NCBI GenBank assembly: GCA_947624975.1 | Contig: CANQMP010000017.1 | Span: 1-38,940 of the forward strand | From: Candidatus Gastranaerophilales bacterium | GTDB lineage: Bacteria > Cyanobacteriota > Vampirovibrionia > Gastranaerophilales > Gastranaerophilaceae | Direction of reading: 5' to 3' | Length of the DNA: 38,940 nucleotides | In this document: one piece after another, positions 1 to 7,980 of the stretch | Position numbering within the stretch: position 1 is the stretch's first letter | How the letters are laid out: each line of letters opens with the position of its first letter | Made by a program: the position numbers and the translations under genes | The notes under the pieces: model-generated | The model's input: only the letters and a program-made list of their open reading frames with translations | What the model was told of the DNA's origin: nothing | The model's database searches: none

Positions 1-1523
1 TTCGGTTCTAACTCAGGCAGAGTCTCTATTTCACTAAATTCAGGCAAGCTCTCCGCTGATGGTTCTGTCTGCAACTCAGGCAGAGTGTCAATTTCAGACA
101 AGCTCTCCAAAGAAATTCCTGTGTTGTCGTTTTGTGTTTCTGTCTGTTCAAAAGAGTTTTCCGTTTCAATAAAATCAAACATTTCAGTCGGTTGCTCGGT
201 TTTAGCGATACTTTCTTCGGGATTTTCAGGTAATTCAAAATCTTGAAGTTCAAAACCGTTTTGAGTTTCATCAACCTTATCAATATCCTCTTGAGCCAAG
301 TTTTCAAGCAAATTCAACCCGAATGAGGATACATCTTCCGCATTCATGCCGCCAACCTGTTCGGTCAAAGAAATTTCTTCCTGCGGCTGATTTTCGATGA
401 AATCGTCACTGTTAAGAGGTTCCGTATCAACAAATTGAGTATCCGAGTCATCCTCACCCCTCATCGTTTCAATTTGTTCATCCTCAAAATCAGTAAATTC
501 AATATTTTCAAAATTGTTTTCAAATTCACTTGTCGAAAAATCATTATCTGACTCTTGAACTTCTTCTAAAGGCTCAACTTGCGGCATATTAATATTATTT
601 TCAACCTCGTCATCTGCGATTTCGGCTTCTACATTAGAATGTTCATCATACTCCTCAACAATGGGTTCATTATCCAAAACGGTATCCGCCAAAAATTCAC
701 CGCCCGATACAACATCGGTCAATGCCTGTGCGGAAACCCCCGTACCGATGCCCGATAAAACATCGCCTGCAAGCGCAATATTTGAAAACATATCAGACTC
801 ATCCGATTTAACTTCCATGTTAAAATATTTCTTTTGCACCGAAGTATCAGCCATAGCTTTAAAAGACAATGTTTCAAAATTCTCAAACTCGTTGAATTTA
901 TCCCTTAAATCCAAACTTTTCATAAGGCAGCCAAACAAATATTTTTTATCATCATCGCTTACGTCATGGTCGCAAACAGAAACTATCAGTGTTTCGCAGG
1001 TTTCTCTTTCCTCTTGCGAAAGCCCCGTATCGGTGTTTCCGTCAAAATTTTCAATATAACTCTTTAAATCACAAATCGGACACAATTTCTCTTTTTCAAT
1101 AAAATAATACTCCTTATTTGAATTGTTTTTATTGATTAACTTAGGTTCAAAAAATCCCAAAATTTTGACATCGGAGAAATTTCTCATATATTGGAAAACC
1201 AAATAAATATCGGGTACGAGGTTAAATTCAAAATGAGATTTAGGAATAAAAATTACGTCCTCATCAAAAACCGCTCTGACATCAATATGAATATTTTTCA
1301 TCATAACATCCGCAATATCAAAAGTTTCAATAACTTTTTTCACGGAATGAATGTTTTTCAAATCTTTGGCATCAAGCCCCAGAGCAACAAGATATTTCAT
1401 TGCAAGTTCGGCTGACAGAGTATTAATATAAACCCTGTTTCTTATATCCTTTTCCACAAAGTAATTTGCGGCAACTCCCGCCTCTAATTTATCAGTATCT
1501 TCAACGTAAATTAAATCTTCCAT
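1..1523 (-). CDS. DUF1822-like acidic protein, partial (C-terminus beyond window)
   Basis: An uninterrupted reading frame runs from an ATG at 1523 leftwards off the edge; about 507 codons are visible and no stop is reached. The N-terminal half (about residues 1-190) is mixed alpha/beta-like, with a segment near residue 30 (VYINTLSAELAMKYL) that resembles the start of cyanobacterial DUF1822 proteins; this family assignment is by eye only. A Cys pair (CPIC) lies near residue 147. From about residue 230 the chain becomes a long, strongly acidic Glu/Asp/Asn/Gln-rich tail with short Pro-Glu repeats at the visible end. There is no signal peptide or membrane segment. The gene is divergent from the one at 1681. 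The start is the first ATG of the frame; a GGGAG-like Shine-Dalgarno lies just upstream (minus strand about 1533-1529). Function unknown. Confidence 0.75.
   Translation of the reverse strand, partial: MEDLIYVEDTDKLEAGVAANYFVEKDIRNRVYINTLSAELAMKYLVALGLDAKDLKNIHSVKKVIETFDIADVMMKNIHIDVRAVFDEDVIFIPKSHFEFNLVPDIYLVFQYMRNFSDVKILGFFEPKLINKNNSNKEYYFIEKEKLCPICDLKSYIENFDGNTDTGLSQEERETCETLIVSVCDHDVSDDDKKYLFGCLMKSLDLRDKFNEFENFETLSFKAMADTSVQKKYFNMEVKSDESDMFSNIALAGDVLSGIGTGVSAQALTDVVSGGEFLADTVLDNEPIVEEYDEHSNVEAEIADDEVENNINMPQVEPLEEVQESDNDFSTSEFENNFENIEFTDFEDEQIETMRGEDDSDTQFVDTEPLNSDDFIENQPQEEISLTEQVGGMNAEDVSSFGLNLLENLAQEDIDKVDETQNGFELQDFELPENPEESIAKTEQPTEMFDFIETENSFEQTETQNDNTGISLESLSEIDTLPELQTEPSAESLPEFSEIETLPELEP
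10..107 (-). repeat. In-frame 63-nt tandem repeat in the acidic tail
   Basis: The 14-nt string aactcaggcagagt occurs at 10-23 and again at 73-86, exactly 63 nt (21 codons) apart, and caagctctcc follows each copy at a similar distance. At protein level this gives diverged copies of an ESL-x-E-(x)-EI-x-TLPEL unit. The repeat keeps the reading frame and may continue beyond the window edge. Confidence 0.6.
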
Positions 1524-1680
1524 AATTTCTCCCTTCCAACTTATATGATGACACTCAAGAAAAAAATATTCCAAAATTTTTGTAAATTTTTGTAACAAAT
1601 CTTGAAAAAAAATAGTGTTTTAGTCAAAATCTATTTATCAGTTGTTTTATAAAAAGTGTGTGTAAATTTGGAGGTCTAAC

Positions 1681-2073
1681 ATGATAAATTCAGTACGTAA
1701 CGTAAGTTTTGGAACAGGCGCAGACATTATCGGCCAGCCCGGAAAATATTCATCACAACCGGCAGCATCATCGGTCGATATGAGCATGCCCGCCGATACG
1801 TTTGAGAAAAAAAGTCATACCGGCAGAAATTTATTGATTACCGGTTTGGTACTTCTCGGCGGATTTTTGGGATTAGGTTTTGCTGTTAAAAAAGGAAAAC
1901 TCGCAAAATTAGAAGAACTCCCCGAAGGTTTCTTTAAAAAGAACTGGGCAAGAGTTAAAAACTTCGCAGCAACCATCGGAGAATACGGCGAAAAAGCTAT
2001 TGACAAAGTCGGCAAATTATTCAGTAAAAAATCAGCCGAAAAAACTGCAGAAGCAGCAGAAAACGCTGCATAA
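1681..2073 (+). CDS. Small membrane-anchored basic protein with N-terminal NVSFGT motif
   Basis: 130 aa, family not recognised. The N-terminus carries NVSFGT (residues 7-12), the short signature also seen in the proteins at 12726, 13713 and 30743. Residues about 48-67 form one hydrophobic segment (LLITGLVLLGGFLGLGFAV) followed by Lys-rich amphipathic helices and an Ala/Glu-rich tail, so a single-pass inner-membrane protein with a basic cytoplasmic domain is likely by the positive-inside rule. The start is supported by GGAGG at 1670-1674, six bases before the ATG. It is divergent from the DUF1822-like gene and ends at a bidirectional terminator shared with hemW. The protein at 3763-4335 has the same general plan (N-terminal motif, one hydrophobic segment, Lys-rich C-terminus). 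No function can be assigned. Confidence 0.8.
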   Translation: MINSVRNVSFGTGADIIGQPGKYSSQPAASSVDMSMPADTFEKKSHTGRNLLITGLVLLGGFLGLGFAVKKGKLAKLEELPEGFFKKNWARVKNFAATIGEYGEKAIDKVGKLFSKKSAEKTAEAAENAA

Positions 2074-2092
2074 TCAATAACAAATTATAAGA

Positions 2093-2122
2093 AAAAAAGT
2101 TCCTGATAAAGGAACTTTTTTT
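2093..2122. terminator. Bidirectional Rho-independent terminator
   Basis: Stem AAAAGTTCC (2095-2103) and GGAACTTTT (2111-2119) with a 7-nt loop, flanked by A-rich and T-rich runs, so it can work on both strands. It lies between the converging genes 1681-2073 and hemW, and the hemW stop codon (2121-2123) overlaps its T tract. Confidence 0.85.
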
Positions 2123-3203
2123 ATGCCAAAAATTCAGAAAGTATTGTGTTGCTTATTAAAATGCCTTCATTGGTAAGTTTGTAGCCTTTCTCCGATTTTA
2201 TTATGAAATCTTTGTATTTTTCAAGAATTTTATTATATTTTTCAGAAAAATTAATTGAGTATTTTTCGTTAATTTTTTGAACATCAATTCCGTCACACAG
2301 GCGGAAACCGAGAAAAATTTCTTCTTCAAGTTTTTCCTGTCGGGTGAGTTTATGAGAATTTTCTGGTTTGTAAGATGAATTTATGTACTTTTCAAGTTCG
2401 CATGTGTTAGAATACCTCACACCGTTTTCATAACCGTGTGCCGAAACCCCGAAACCGTAGTATGAATTGTTATTCCAATAATTTATATTGTGATTTGAAA
2501 CAAAACCTTTTCGGGCAAAATTGCTTATCTCATAATGTTCAAAACCGTTTGATGAAAGAATTTCAATGGCTTTCAAATACATATCTGCCTGTAAATCATC
2601 GTCAGCGATATTTTCAGGCGGATTATCATAATAATAACAGCCCTCACTGATTTTTAACCCGTAAAGCGAAATGTGAGAAGGTTTAAGGTTAATTGCATTT
2701 TCCAAATCTTTTTCGAACCCTTTTAAACTCAGGTTTGGAAGTCCGTAAATCAAATCAAGATTTATATTTTCAAACCCCGCAGAAAAAGCATTTTCAACCG
2801 CATTTTTAACATCACATGCCAGATGACGTCTGCCGATGTTTTTCAAAATCTCATCATCAAAACTCTGACACCCGAAACTTACTCTGTTTACCCCCGCAGC
2901 CTTTAACCCTTTCAAATACCCAAAATCAGCATCATCAGGGTTTAACTCCGCCGTAACCTCGGTTTTTCGGGTTATATCAAATAATTTAATCAATTCGTCA
3001 AGCTCTTTAACCGTCAAAACAGAAGGTGTACCTCCGCCAAAATAAAGAGTTTCAAGACATTCACCCCCGTAACGCCCTTCTATCTCCGATTTCAGCGAAC
3101 GCAAATACATCTCTTTACGGCTCAAATCAGGATATGACACAAACGAGCAGTATTTACATTTCGATTTACAAAACGGTATGTGTATATAAGCGTTTAGAAT
3201 CAT
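2121..3203 (-). CDS. hemW: Radical SAM protein HemW (coproporphyrinogen III oxidase-like, heme chaperone family)
   Basis: 360 aa. The N-terminus has the radical-SAM cluster motif C12-x3-C16-x2-C19 in the context IHIPFCKSKCKYCSF, followed by the SAM-binding GGGTPS stretch near residue 57 and the HemW-type C-terminal region. HemW proteins bind a 4Fe-4S cluster and SAM and are described as heme chaperones rather than true coproporphyrinogen dehydrogenases. The length suits HemW (about 375 aa) rather than HemN (about 455 aa). The start ATG lies two bases after the yajQ stop codon, so the two genes form an operon read from the promoter at 3756-3727. Confidence 0.92.
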   Translation of the reverse strand: MILNAYIHIPFCKSKCKYCSFVSYPDLSRKEMYLRSLKSEIEGRYGGECLETLYFGGGTPSVLTVKELDELIKLFDITRKTEVTAELNPDDADFGYLKGLKAAGVNRVSFGCQSFDDEILKNIGRRHLACDVKNAVENAFSAGFENINLDLIYGLPNLSLKGFEKDLENAINLKPSHISLYGLKISEGCYYYDNPPENIADDDLQADMYLKAIEILSSNGFEHYEISNFARKGFVSNHNINYWNNNSYYGFGVSAHGYENGVRYSNTCELEKYINSSYKPENSHKLTRQEKLEEEIFLGFRLCDGIDVQKINEKYSINFSEKYNKILEKYKDFIIKSEKGYKLTNEGILISNTILSEFLA

Positions 3204-3205
3204 AA

Positions 3206-3706
3206 TTAACGGTAATTTGTAAACTGCAAAGGATAATCGTATTTATCTTCGTTAGAACGTAAAAGCCTTATAATTTCCTGCAAATCGTCTTTGTCCTTGC
3301 CCGAAACCCTTACCTGATCACCCTGAATTGACGCCTGAACTTTCTTTTTCGTGTCTTTTATGTCCGCAACAATTTTTTTTGCAAGCTCTTGATTTAAACC
3401 TTTTCTGAGCTTAAATACCTGTCTGACGTTTCCGCCGAGTGCATTTTCAATGGGTTGAGGGTCTAAAATCCTTATGCTTAAATTCCTTTTAACGAGCTTT
3501 GACTGAAGAATATCGCAAATATTTTTTAACTTCATTTCATCGGAAGATGTTACGGTAATGGTTTTATCCGCATCCAATTCAACGGTCGAACCCGAATCCT
3601 TTAAGTCAAACCTTGATGACACGTCACGTTTAACCTGATCGACAGCGTTTACAAGCTCTTGTCTGTCAAATTCCGATACTACATCAAAACTGCAATCTTT
3701 AGCCAT
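3206..3706 (-). CDS. yajQ: YajQ family nucleotide-binding protein
   Basis: 166 aa from the ATG at 3706. A frame extension to a TTG at 3724 is rejected because the AAGGAG Shine-Dalgarno (minus strand 3718-3713, six bases before the ATG) sits inside it. The start MAKDCSFDVVSEFD and the C-terminus (LRSNEDKYDYPLQFTNYR) are characteristic of YajQ/DUF520, whose fold is two RNA-recognition-like domains. Some family members bind cyclic di-GMP or other nucleotides; whether this one does cannot be seen. It is the first gene of the yajQ-hemW operon. Confidence 0.95.
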   Translation of the reverse strand: MAKDCSFDVVSEFDRQELVNAVDQVKRDVSSRFDLKDSGSTVELDADKTITVTSSDEMKLKNICDILQSKLVKRNLSIRILDPQPIENALGGNVRQVFKLRKGLNQELAKKIVADIKDTKKKVQASIQGDQVRVSGKDKDDLQEIIRLLRSNEDKYDYPLQFTNYR

Positions 3707-3726
3707 ATTTAACTCCTTTTTCAAAG

Positions 3727-3756
3727 ATTATAGCAAAAAAAATTGCGAAATGTAAA
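3727..3756 (-). promoter_or_regulatory. Promoter of yajQ-hemW
   Basis: -35 TTTACA (3756-3751), 18-nt spacer, -10 TATAAT (3732-3727). The predicted start near 3720 leaves a short leader that contains AAGGAG before the ATG at 3706. Confidence 0.7.
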
Positions 3757-3762
3757 TCATTT

Positions 3763-4335
3763 TTAAACTTTGACCTTTTTGAAAATTTTTATATTTTTTA
3801 ATTTTTCAAACCAACTGACAAATTTATCTTTTGTTTTACTAAAGAAATTTTTAGATTTATGGGAATATTTTTCCATACCTTTTTTAGAATTTTTTCCGAA
3901 TTTTTTCAGCCCGTTTGTAATCCGCTGCCATGTGTTTTCTACAAAAATTTTTGATTTGTTTAAAAATCCTTTAACGGTATTTTTTGTTTGAGCGGATTTC
4001 GGTTTTGATTTAAACAGTTCTTGAACACTTTTCCATGTGCTTTTTAAATATTTTCCGAGTCCGCCTGATGTCTTGATTCCCTTAATTATAGAGGGGAAAA
4101 AGACAATACCCGCAATAACGCCCAGCGCTGTCAAGGCATTTTTCGCCGTTTTTTTAGCATTTTCATCATCTTTGCGTTGTAAAAGAAGTTTATCACTGTC
4201 AAGCTGACGTGGCAGTTGAACACCGCCAAGGTATGAAGTGTTTAATGCAGTCCCGAAAGGCATTATCGGGGTCATCATACTGCTTTCCGCCAAATCCTGA
4301 TACATTATGGGAATATCAAAATTACCACCTATCAT
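3763..4335 (-). CDS. Lys-rich single-pass membrane protein, unknown
   Basis: 190 aa, not recognised. A neutral N-terminal region of about 60 residues (containing IMPFGTALNTSYLGG) is followed by a hydrophobic stretch near residues 68-85 (LTALGVIAGIVFFPSIIKGI) and then about 100 residues extremely rich in Lys with regularly spaced Phe/Trp, predicted as amphipathic helices. This layout matches the protein at 1681 in general plan though not clearly in sequence. The start is supported by GGAG at 4346-4343, seven bases upstream. A basic, helix-rich tail could touch membrane lipids, RNA or DNA; that is speculation. Confidence 0.75.
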   Translation of the reverse strand: MIGGNFDIPIMYQDLAESSMMTPIMPFGTALNTSYLGGVQLPRQLDSDKLLLQRKDDENAKKTAKNALTALGVIAGIVFFPSIIKGIKTSGGLGKYLKSTWKSVQELFKSKPKSAQTKNTVKGFLNKSKIFVENTWQRITNGLKKFGKNSKKGMEKYSHKSKNFFSKTKDKFVSWFEKLKNIKIFKKVKV

Positions 4336-4410
4336 AAAATAACTCCAAAATTAACCTTACAACTATATAAAGTATTTTTCGGGAAAAAAATTGCTTTTTT
4401 TGTAACGAAA

Positions 4411-4444
4411 TATTAAAAAGCGGCTGCGAATACTCACAACCGCT
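4411..4444 (-). terminator. Terminator of rpmI-rplT
   Basis: On the minus strand AGCGGTTG (4444-4437) pairs with CAGCCGCT (4426-4419; one G-T pair), followed by TTTTTAATA. It lies 25 nt after the rplT stop. Confidence 0.8.
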
Positions 4445-4468
4445 CTACCATGAAAACGAAAGAGACTA

Positions 4469-4822
4469 CTATTTAACTGCTTTTTGAGCCGCATCAAAGA
4501 CAACCGAGAATGCCTCTGCATCTCTGACTGCCAAATCCGCAAGCATTTTTCTGTTTACTGTAATATTTGCTTTTTTGCAGGCACTAACGAATCTTGAATA
4601 GCTCATACCGCGTTCTCTGACTGCAGCGTTAATTCTGACAATCCATAAACGGCGCATGTTGCGTTTGTTGGTTCTTCTGTCCCTGTAAGCATATTTCAAA
4701 GCCTTCATTACGGCGCAATTTGCCACTTTAAAAATTCTGCTTCTCGCACCGATAAAGCCTTTAGCTAATTTTAAGATTTTTTTATGTCTTTTGCGTAATA
4801 CATTACCACGTTTTACTCTCAT
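4469..4822 (-). CDS. rplT: 50S ribosomal protein L20
   Basis: 117 aa, the usual L20 length, beginning [20 protein letters not shown] with the family's basic helical N-terminus and the conserved internal segment [11 protein letters not shown]. It binds 23S rRNA during early assembly of the large subunit. It lies nine bases after rpmI on the same strand, the standard rpmI-rplT pair, and is followed by a terminator. In many bacteria L20 also represses its own operon. Confidence 0.98.
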   Translation of the reverse strand: MRVKRGNVLRKRHKKILKLAKGFIGARSRIFKVANCAVMKALKYAYRDRRTNKRNMRRLWIVRINAAVRERGMSYSRFVSACKKANITVNRKMLADLAVRDAEAFSVVFDAAQKAVK

Positions 4823-4831
4823 TTTTGCCTC

Positions 4832-5041
4832 CTATCTTGCATACTTTCTGTAAGGTAACTCTTTTGAAATCAATTTAAAATGGGATTCCGAAATGGAAAT
4901 CATTTTAAAGATTCTGCGTTTTCTGGAGGCTGACTTATGTTGAAGTAAGTGGCCTATTCCTGCTTGTCTTCTGACAATTTTACCTGTTGCAGTAACTTTG
5001 TAGCGTTTTGCAGCAGATTTGTGGGTTTTCATTTTTGGCAT
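4832..5041 (-). CDS. rpmI: 50S ribosomal protein L35
   Basis: 69 aa from the ATG at 5041: MPKMKTHKSAAKRYKVTATG is the classical L35 start. A frame extension to a GTG at 5068 is rejected because AAGGAAGG lies just upstream of the ATG. The frequent upstream partner infC is not present here: the next gene is a small XRE regulator, so translation initiation factor IF-3 must be encoded elsewhere. Confidence 0.97.
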   Translation of the reverse strand: MPKMKTHKSAAKRYKVTATGKIVRRQAGIGHLLQHKSASRKRRIFKMISISESHFKLISKELPYRKYAR

Positions 5042-5088
5042 TTTGACCTTCCTTCTGTGCTTTTGCACGGTTAGTGTAATTTAATCAA

Positions 5089-5137
5089 GCTTTTGGCATA
5101 CCAAAGCCATAAAACTTTCCAGTGTCATTCTATTATA
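5089..5137 (-). promoter_or_regulatory. rpmI-rplT promoter -10 and leader stem-loop
   Basis: A TATAAT on the minus strand at 5137-5132 predicts transcription from about 5125, leaving an 84-nt leader. The leader holds a compact hairpin (5107-5089): GCTTTGG pairs with CCAAAAGC across a 3-nt loop with one bulged A. Its place ahead of rpmI suits an L20 autoregulatory leader, but the known L20 pseudoknot consensus was not verified. Confidence 0.4.
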
Positions 5138-5161
5138 GAAAAATTTTATATGCAAGTTTTT

Positions 5162-5374
5162 TTAAAATTTTGTTAAGTTTGAAACGGTTGTATTTAGCGC
5201 CTCTGAAATTTGTATCAAAGTATCCAATGACGGCTTACAAAACGCTACCTCAATTTTTCCCATAAAATTAAGTGAAATGCCGAGTTTATCCGCTAATTGC
5301 TGCTGGGTTAATCCTAATTTTTTCCTGTAAAATTTTATATTTTTGCCTAATTTTATATAAAATTTGGAATTCAT
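5162..5374 (-). CDS. Small XRE-family helix-turn-helix regulator
   Basis: 70 aa, essentially one lambda-repressor-like HTH domain: LGKNIKFYRKKLGLTQQQLA followed by the recognition helix around residues 35-45 and the typical ALNTTVSNL end. No sensor or dimerisation domain is attached. The ATG at 5374 overlaps the first of four TACGTA boxes, implying that the protein represses itself and the divergent glycosyltransferase gene. No clear Shine-Dalgarno is visible. DNA binding is well supported; the ligand or trigger is unknown. Confidence 0.88.
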   Translation of the reverse strand: MNSKFYIKLGKNIKFYRKKLGLTQQQLADKLGISLNFMGKIEVAFCKPSLDTLIQISEALNTTVSNLTKF

Positions 5375-5426
5375 ACGTATAGTTTATACGTAAATTTTTG
5401 TAAATTATACGTATTATCAGTACGTA
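5374..5426. promoter_or_regulatory. Array of four TACGTA operator boxes
   Basis: The palindrome TACGTA occurs at 5374-5379, 5387-5392, 5408-5413 and 5421-5426. Start-to-start spacings are 13, 21 and 13 bp, giving two equal pairs. The array spans the start codon of the XRE gene on one side and the region just upstream of the -10 of the glycosyltransferase gene on the other. Confidence 0.7.
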
Positions 5427-5431
5427 AATTA

Positions 5432-5440
5432 TGGTATAAT
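5432..5440 (+). promoter_or_regulatory. Extended -10 promoter, probably leaderless start
   Basis: TGGTATAAT (TG at 5432-5433, TATAAT at 5435-5440) is followed after seven bases by the GTG start codon at 5448. No Shine-Dalgarno fits, so the mRNA is predicted to begin at or beside the start codon. The last TACGTA box ends five bases before the TG. Confidence 0.6.
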
Positions 5441-5447
5441 TTTTCCT

Positions 5448-6596
5448 GTGATTAATGTTGGCAAAAATTTGTTAAATAAAATATTTAAGGTCGAAATTGA
5501 CGGCAATAGAAAAATTGTAAAAATATTTTTCTTAAAACTTAAATATAAGTATTATCCCGGCCCCGTCATTTTTGTTTTCGGCGCAAACGGTATCGGGGAT
5601 TATATGCTTTGCCGACCGTATTTTCAATACCTCAGATATAATAATACATTTAAAAATGCTTATATCATATACTGTACAAGAAATAATTATGCTGACTTTA
5701 CCAAAAATTATGATGCACAATATTTCAATGAAATAATAGAGATAGATTACAAAGCCTATACAAAAAATAAAGATTATGAAAAATATATTGTGAAACTTTT
5801 GAATTCTTACAAACCAGATATTATTATATCAACACAGTTGCTTACCTGCGGAAATAAGAAAATTTTGAAAGGATTTCGTCCGTTTACTCTCATCAAAAAA
5901 ATAAATGCGAAAAAGAAAGTTACAAGTCTTACAGGCGGATATGATAAAAATTTTTCACGAAATATTTTTAACAAAATTATATATACCCCGAATGTTTTTG
6001 AATTAGAAAGACAGCGTATATTTTTTGAAAAACTCCTTAATATTAAAATTCCAAAAGTTAAATCAGACCTATCCGAACAATTTGAAAAAGACACAGAATA
6101 CATTGCGGTATCTGTAATAGCACAGGATAAAAACAGAATGTACCCGTATGATAAATGGGTAAATATATTAAATTATTTAACCGATATTACAGACAGTAAT
6201 TTAAGATTATTATTTTTAGGAACTAAACAAGAAAGTAAAGAAATAAATAACATAATTAACTCTTTAAATAAACCCGAAAGATGTATAAATTTTTCAGGCA
6301 GAACACAAATTTCATCAATTCCGCAAATTCTAAGGAAAAGTAAATTTCTAATAAGTGTTGAAACCGGCACGGTTCACATTGCGCATGCGGTTAATTGCAA
6401 AACAATATGTTTAGCAGGCAGTATGGCTTATATTAATTTTTACCCGTATAGCGATAATTTGATAAAATACGTGTATCCGCAAAGAATGATAGAAATGATT
6501 AAACAAAATACAATAATATCAGGAAACATTTCCGTTTGTGAGGTTAATGAGAGGGATGTTATCAAAGAAATTGACGGGCTTATGGCTGAAAAGTAA
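5448..6596 (+). CDS. GT9-like glycosyltransferase (heptosyltransferase family)
   Basis: 382 aa. The C-terminal half carries the ADP-heptose:LPS heptosyltransferase-type signature SVETGTVHIAHAVNCKTICL (about residues 302-321), and the N-terminal Rossmann domain contains VFGANGIGDYMLCRPYFQYL, matching the GDxLLxxP motif of GT9 enzymes. It is likely to transfer a sugar from a nucleotide donor during outer-surface glycan synthesis; the donor cannot be told. The GTG start is the only plausible initiation codon before the conserved domain and follows an extended -10 by seven bases. It is divergent from the XRE regulator, converges with the ATPase gene (one-base gap), and is more AT-rich than its neighbours. 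No other sugar genes are adjacent. Confidence 0.82.
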   Translation: MINVGKNLLNKIFKVEIDGNRKIVKIFFLKLKYKYYPGPVIFVFGANGIGDYMLCRPYFQYLRYNNTFKNAYIIYCTRNNYADFTKNYDAQYFNEIIEIDYKAYTKNKDYEKYIVKLLNSYKPDIIISTQLLTCGNKKILKGFRPFTLIKKINAKKKVTSLTGGYDKNFSRNIFNKIIYTPNVFELERQRIFFEKLLNIKIPKVKSDLSEQFEKDTEYIAVSVIAQDKNRMYPYDKWVNILNYLTDITDSNLRLLFLGTKQESKEINNIINSLNKPERCINFSGRTQISSIPQILRKSKFLISVETGTVHIAHAVNCKTICLAGSMAYINFYPYSDNLIKYVYPQRMIEMIKQNTIISGNISVCEVNERDVIKEIDGLMAEK

Positions 6597-6597
6597 C

Positions 6598-7980
6598 TTA
6601 TACCAAATATTTTTGGACGGTTTCTTTTGAAAATACCTCAATACTTTCCTTTGAATGGATGAAAATCATACAGCTTATTATTGATTTCAGGGTTTCAAAA
6701 TCCGAGAATGAAAGTTTATAACGCAAATCTTCCATGTTGTTCGCCAAAAATTCCATTATAATCGTTTTTCCCTCAAAAACAAGACTGGAGAAATAATCAA
6801 AAGATTCCTTTGTCTTTATGCCTTCGAGATAAATTAAATCGGGGGACTGAAATTCTATAAACCTTGATGCTTTATCCATATTGAACCCGATATTCTCATT
6901 AAGTTCGCATTGATGAACGTTTTTCAGGTTGTATTTGGCGATACTTTCAAGCGTCATGATATTCTTATTTTTATCCGCAGCCTCAAGCAAAAGCGAATAG
7001 ATAATATGAGTTTTTCCACTTAACGGAGAACCGCACACAACAATTATTCCGGGGTTATTCAATGCCGATTTTATGAGGTTAAGGCTATTTTCGGACTTAA
7101 TAATTCTGTTTAAAGCTTTTGGCGGTTTATATATTTTTAAGAAAATTCTTTCGCCCATAATTGTCGGAAACGTTGAAATACTCGCAATAAGTGTCACATC
7201 ATCGACTTTAAAGCTCAATTTACCGAGCTGCGGGACTTCGCTTACCGTTGCATCCAAATCGGAAAGCGTTTTTAATTTTGCGGTAAACGACGAAATCAAA
7301 GCGTGCGGGATCGCGCCTTTGTTCAAAACTTCTCCGTCTTTTTTAAAGTTTACGGCAAAGCCTTCATCTTCGCCCTGAAAAGTCACTTCGTGAACGCCTT
7401 CAGATATCGCCTGTTTGAGGATTGCACGAATAATTTTTTGAATATGGCTGTCCGATAAATCTTCGCTGTGAAGTTCATCTCTCCAGTCATAACCGCTATC
7501 TATGCCTGTAAATATCTCTCCTACTTTAACATCCGACTGATAAAGTTCGTCTATCTTTTTCAGTATCCCGCTTTGAGAAGATACAACCGGCTCTATTGAG
7601 CATTCCGCCGTTTCAATAACCTTATCTATCGCAAACAAATCCAATGGATCAGCCATCGCAACGGTCAATGTGTCTTCTATCTTGAAAAGCGGTATTATAC
7701 GGTATTTTTTCGCATCGGAATAGCTGATATATTTAAGGCAAGCGGTATCAAGAGTATAATCTTCCAAATTCACGTACGGAATATGGAGTTTCGCCTCAAG
7801 AAATTTTAGCAAAACTTCCTCTGTCAAAACCCCCGAATCAATAAGCACCTGCCCTATATTGATATTTTGAGCGTTTGCGATTTCCTGTGCCTGCTCTATT
7901 GTTTCATAGGGAACAAGACCTGCTCTTACAAGGTCATATTTAAGTTTTTCGAGTGTTTTATTTGTTACTATTGTTTCCAT
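6598..7980 (-). CDS. Degenerate PilB/GspE-like ATPase with N-terminal MshEN-type domain
   Basis: 460 aa against about 550-570 for PilB/GspE. Residues about 10-150 look like the GspE N-terminal (MshEN) domain, and residues about 175-450 like the secretion ATPase core. Walker A is intact (GSPLSGKT, 317-324). The Asp box is reduced to TLESIAKY (343-350). The Walker B region, normally near DIILVGEIRD, reads DLIYLEGIKT (381-390), and the His box, normally near STLHTN, reads IMEFLANN (408-415). The zinc tetracysteine loop and much of the C-terminus are absent. Hydrolysis is therefore doubtful; it may bind ATP or cyclic di-GMP and act as a regulator. Its ATG directly follows the TAA of the response regulator gene (zero-base spacing), so translation is coupled. 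Confidence 0.82.
   Translation of the reverse strand: METIVTNKTLEKLKYDLVRAGLVPYETIEQAQEIANAQNINIGQVLIDSGVLTEEVLLKFLEAKLHIPYVNLEDYTLDTACLKYISYSDAKKYRIIPLFKIEDTLTVAMADPLDLFAIDKVIETAECSIEPVVSSQSGILKKIDELYQSDVKVGEIFTGIDSGYDWRDELHSEDLSDSHIQKIIRAILKQAISEGVHEVTFQGEDEGFAVNFKKDGEVLNKGAIPHALISSFTAKLKTLSDLDATVSEVPQLGKLSFKVDDVTLIASISTFPTIMGERIFLKIYKPPKALNRIIKSENSLNLIKSALNNPGIIVVCGSPLSGKTHIIYSLLLEAADKNKNIMTLESIAKYNLKNVHQCELNENIGFNMDKASRFIEFQSPDLIYLEGIKTKESFDYFSSLVFEGKTIIMEFLANNMEDLRYKLSFSDFETLKSIISCMIFIHSKESIEVFSKETVQKYLV

Noticed and set aside
661-1415. Two plus-strand open frames (661-1059 and 1191-1415)
   Set aside because: They lie inside the uninterrupted minus-strand DUF1822-like gene and have no ribosome binding site or recognisable protein character.
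5374-5426. TACGTA array considered as a CRISPR or satellite repeat
   Set aside because: The boxes are six-base palindromes with regular operator-like spacing and no spacers; no CRISPR array was seen anywhere in the window.
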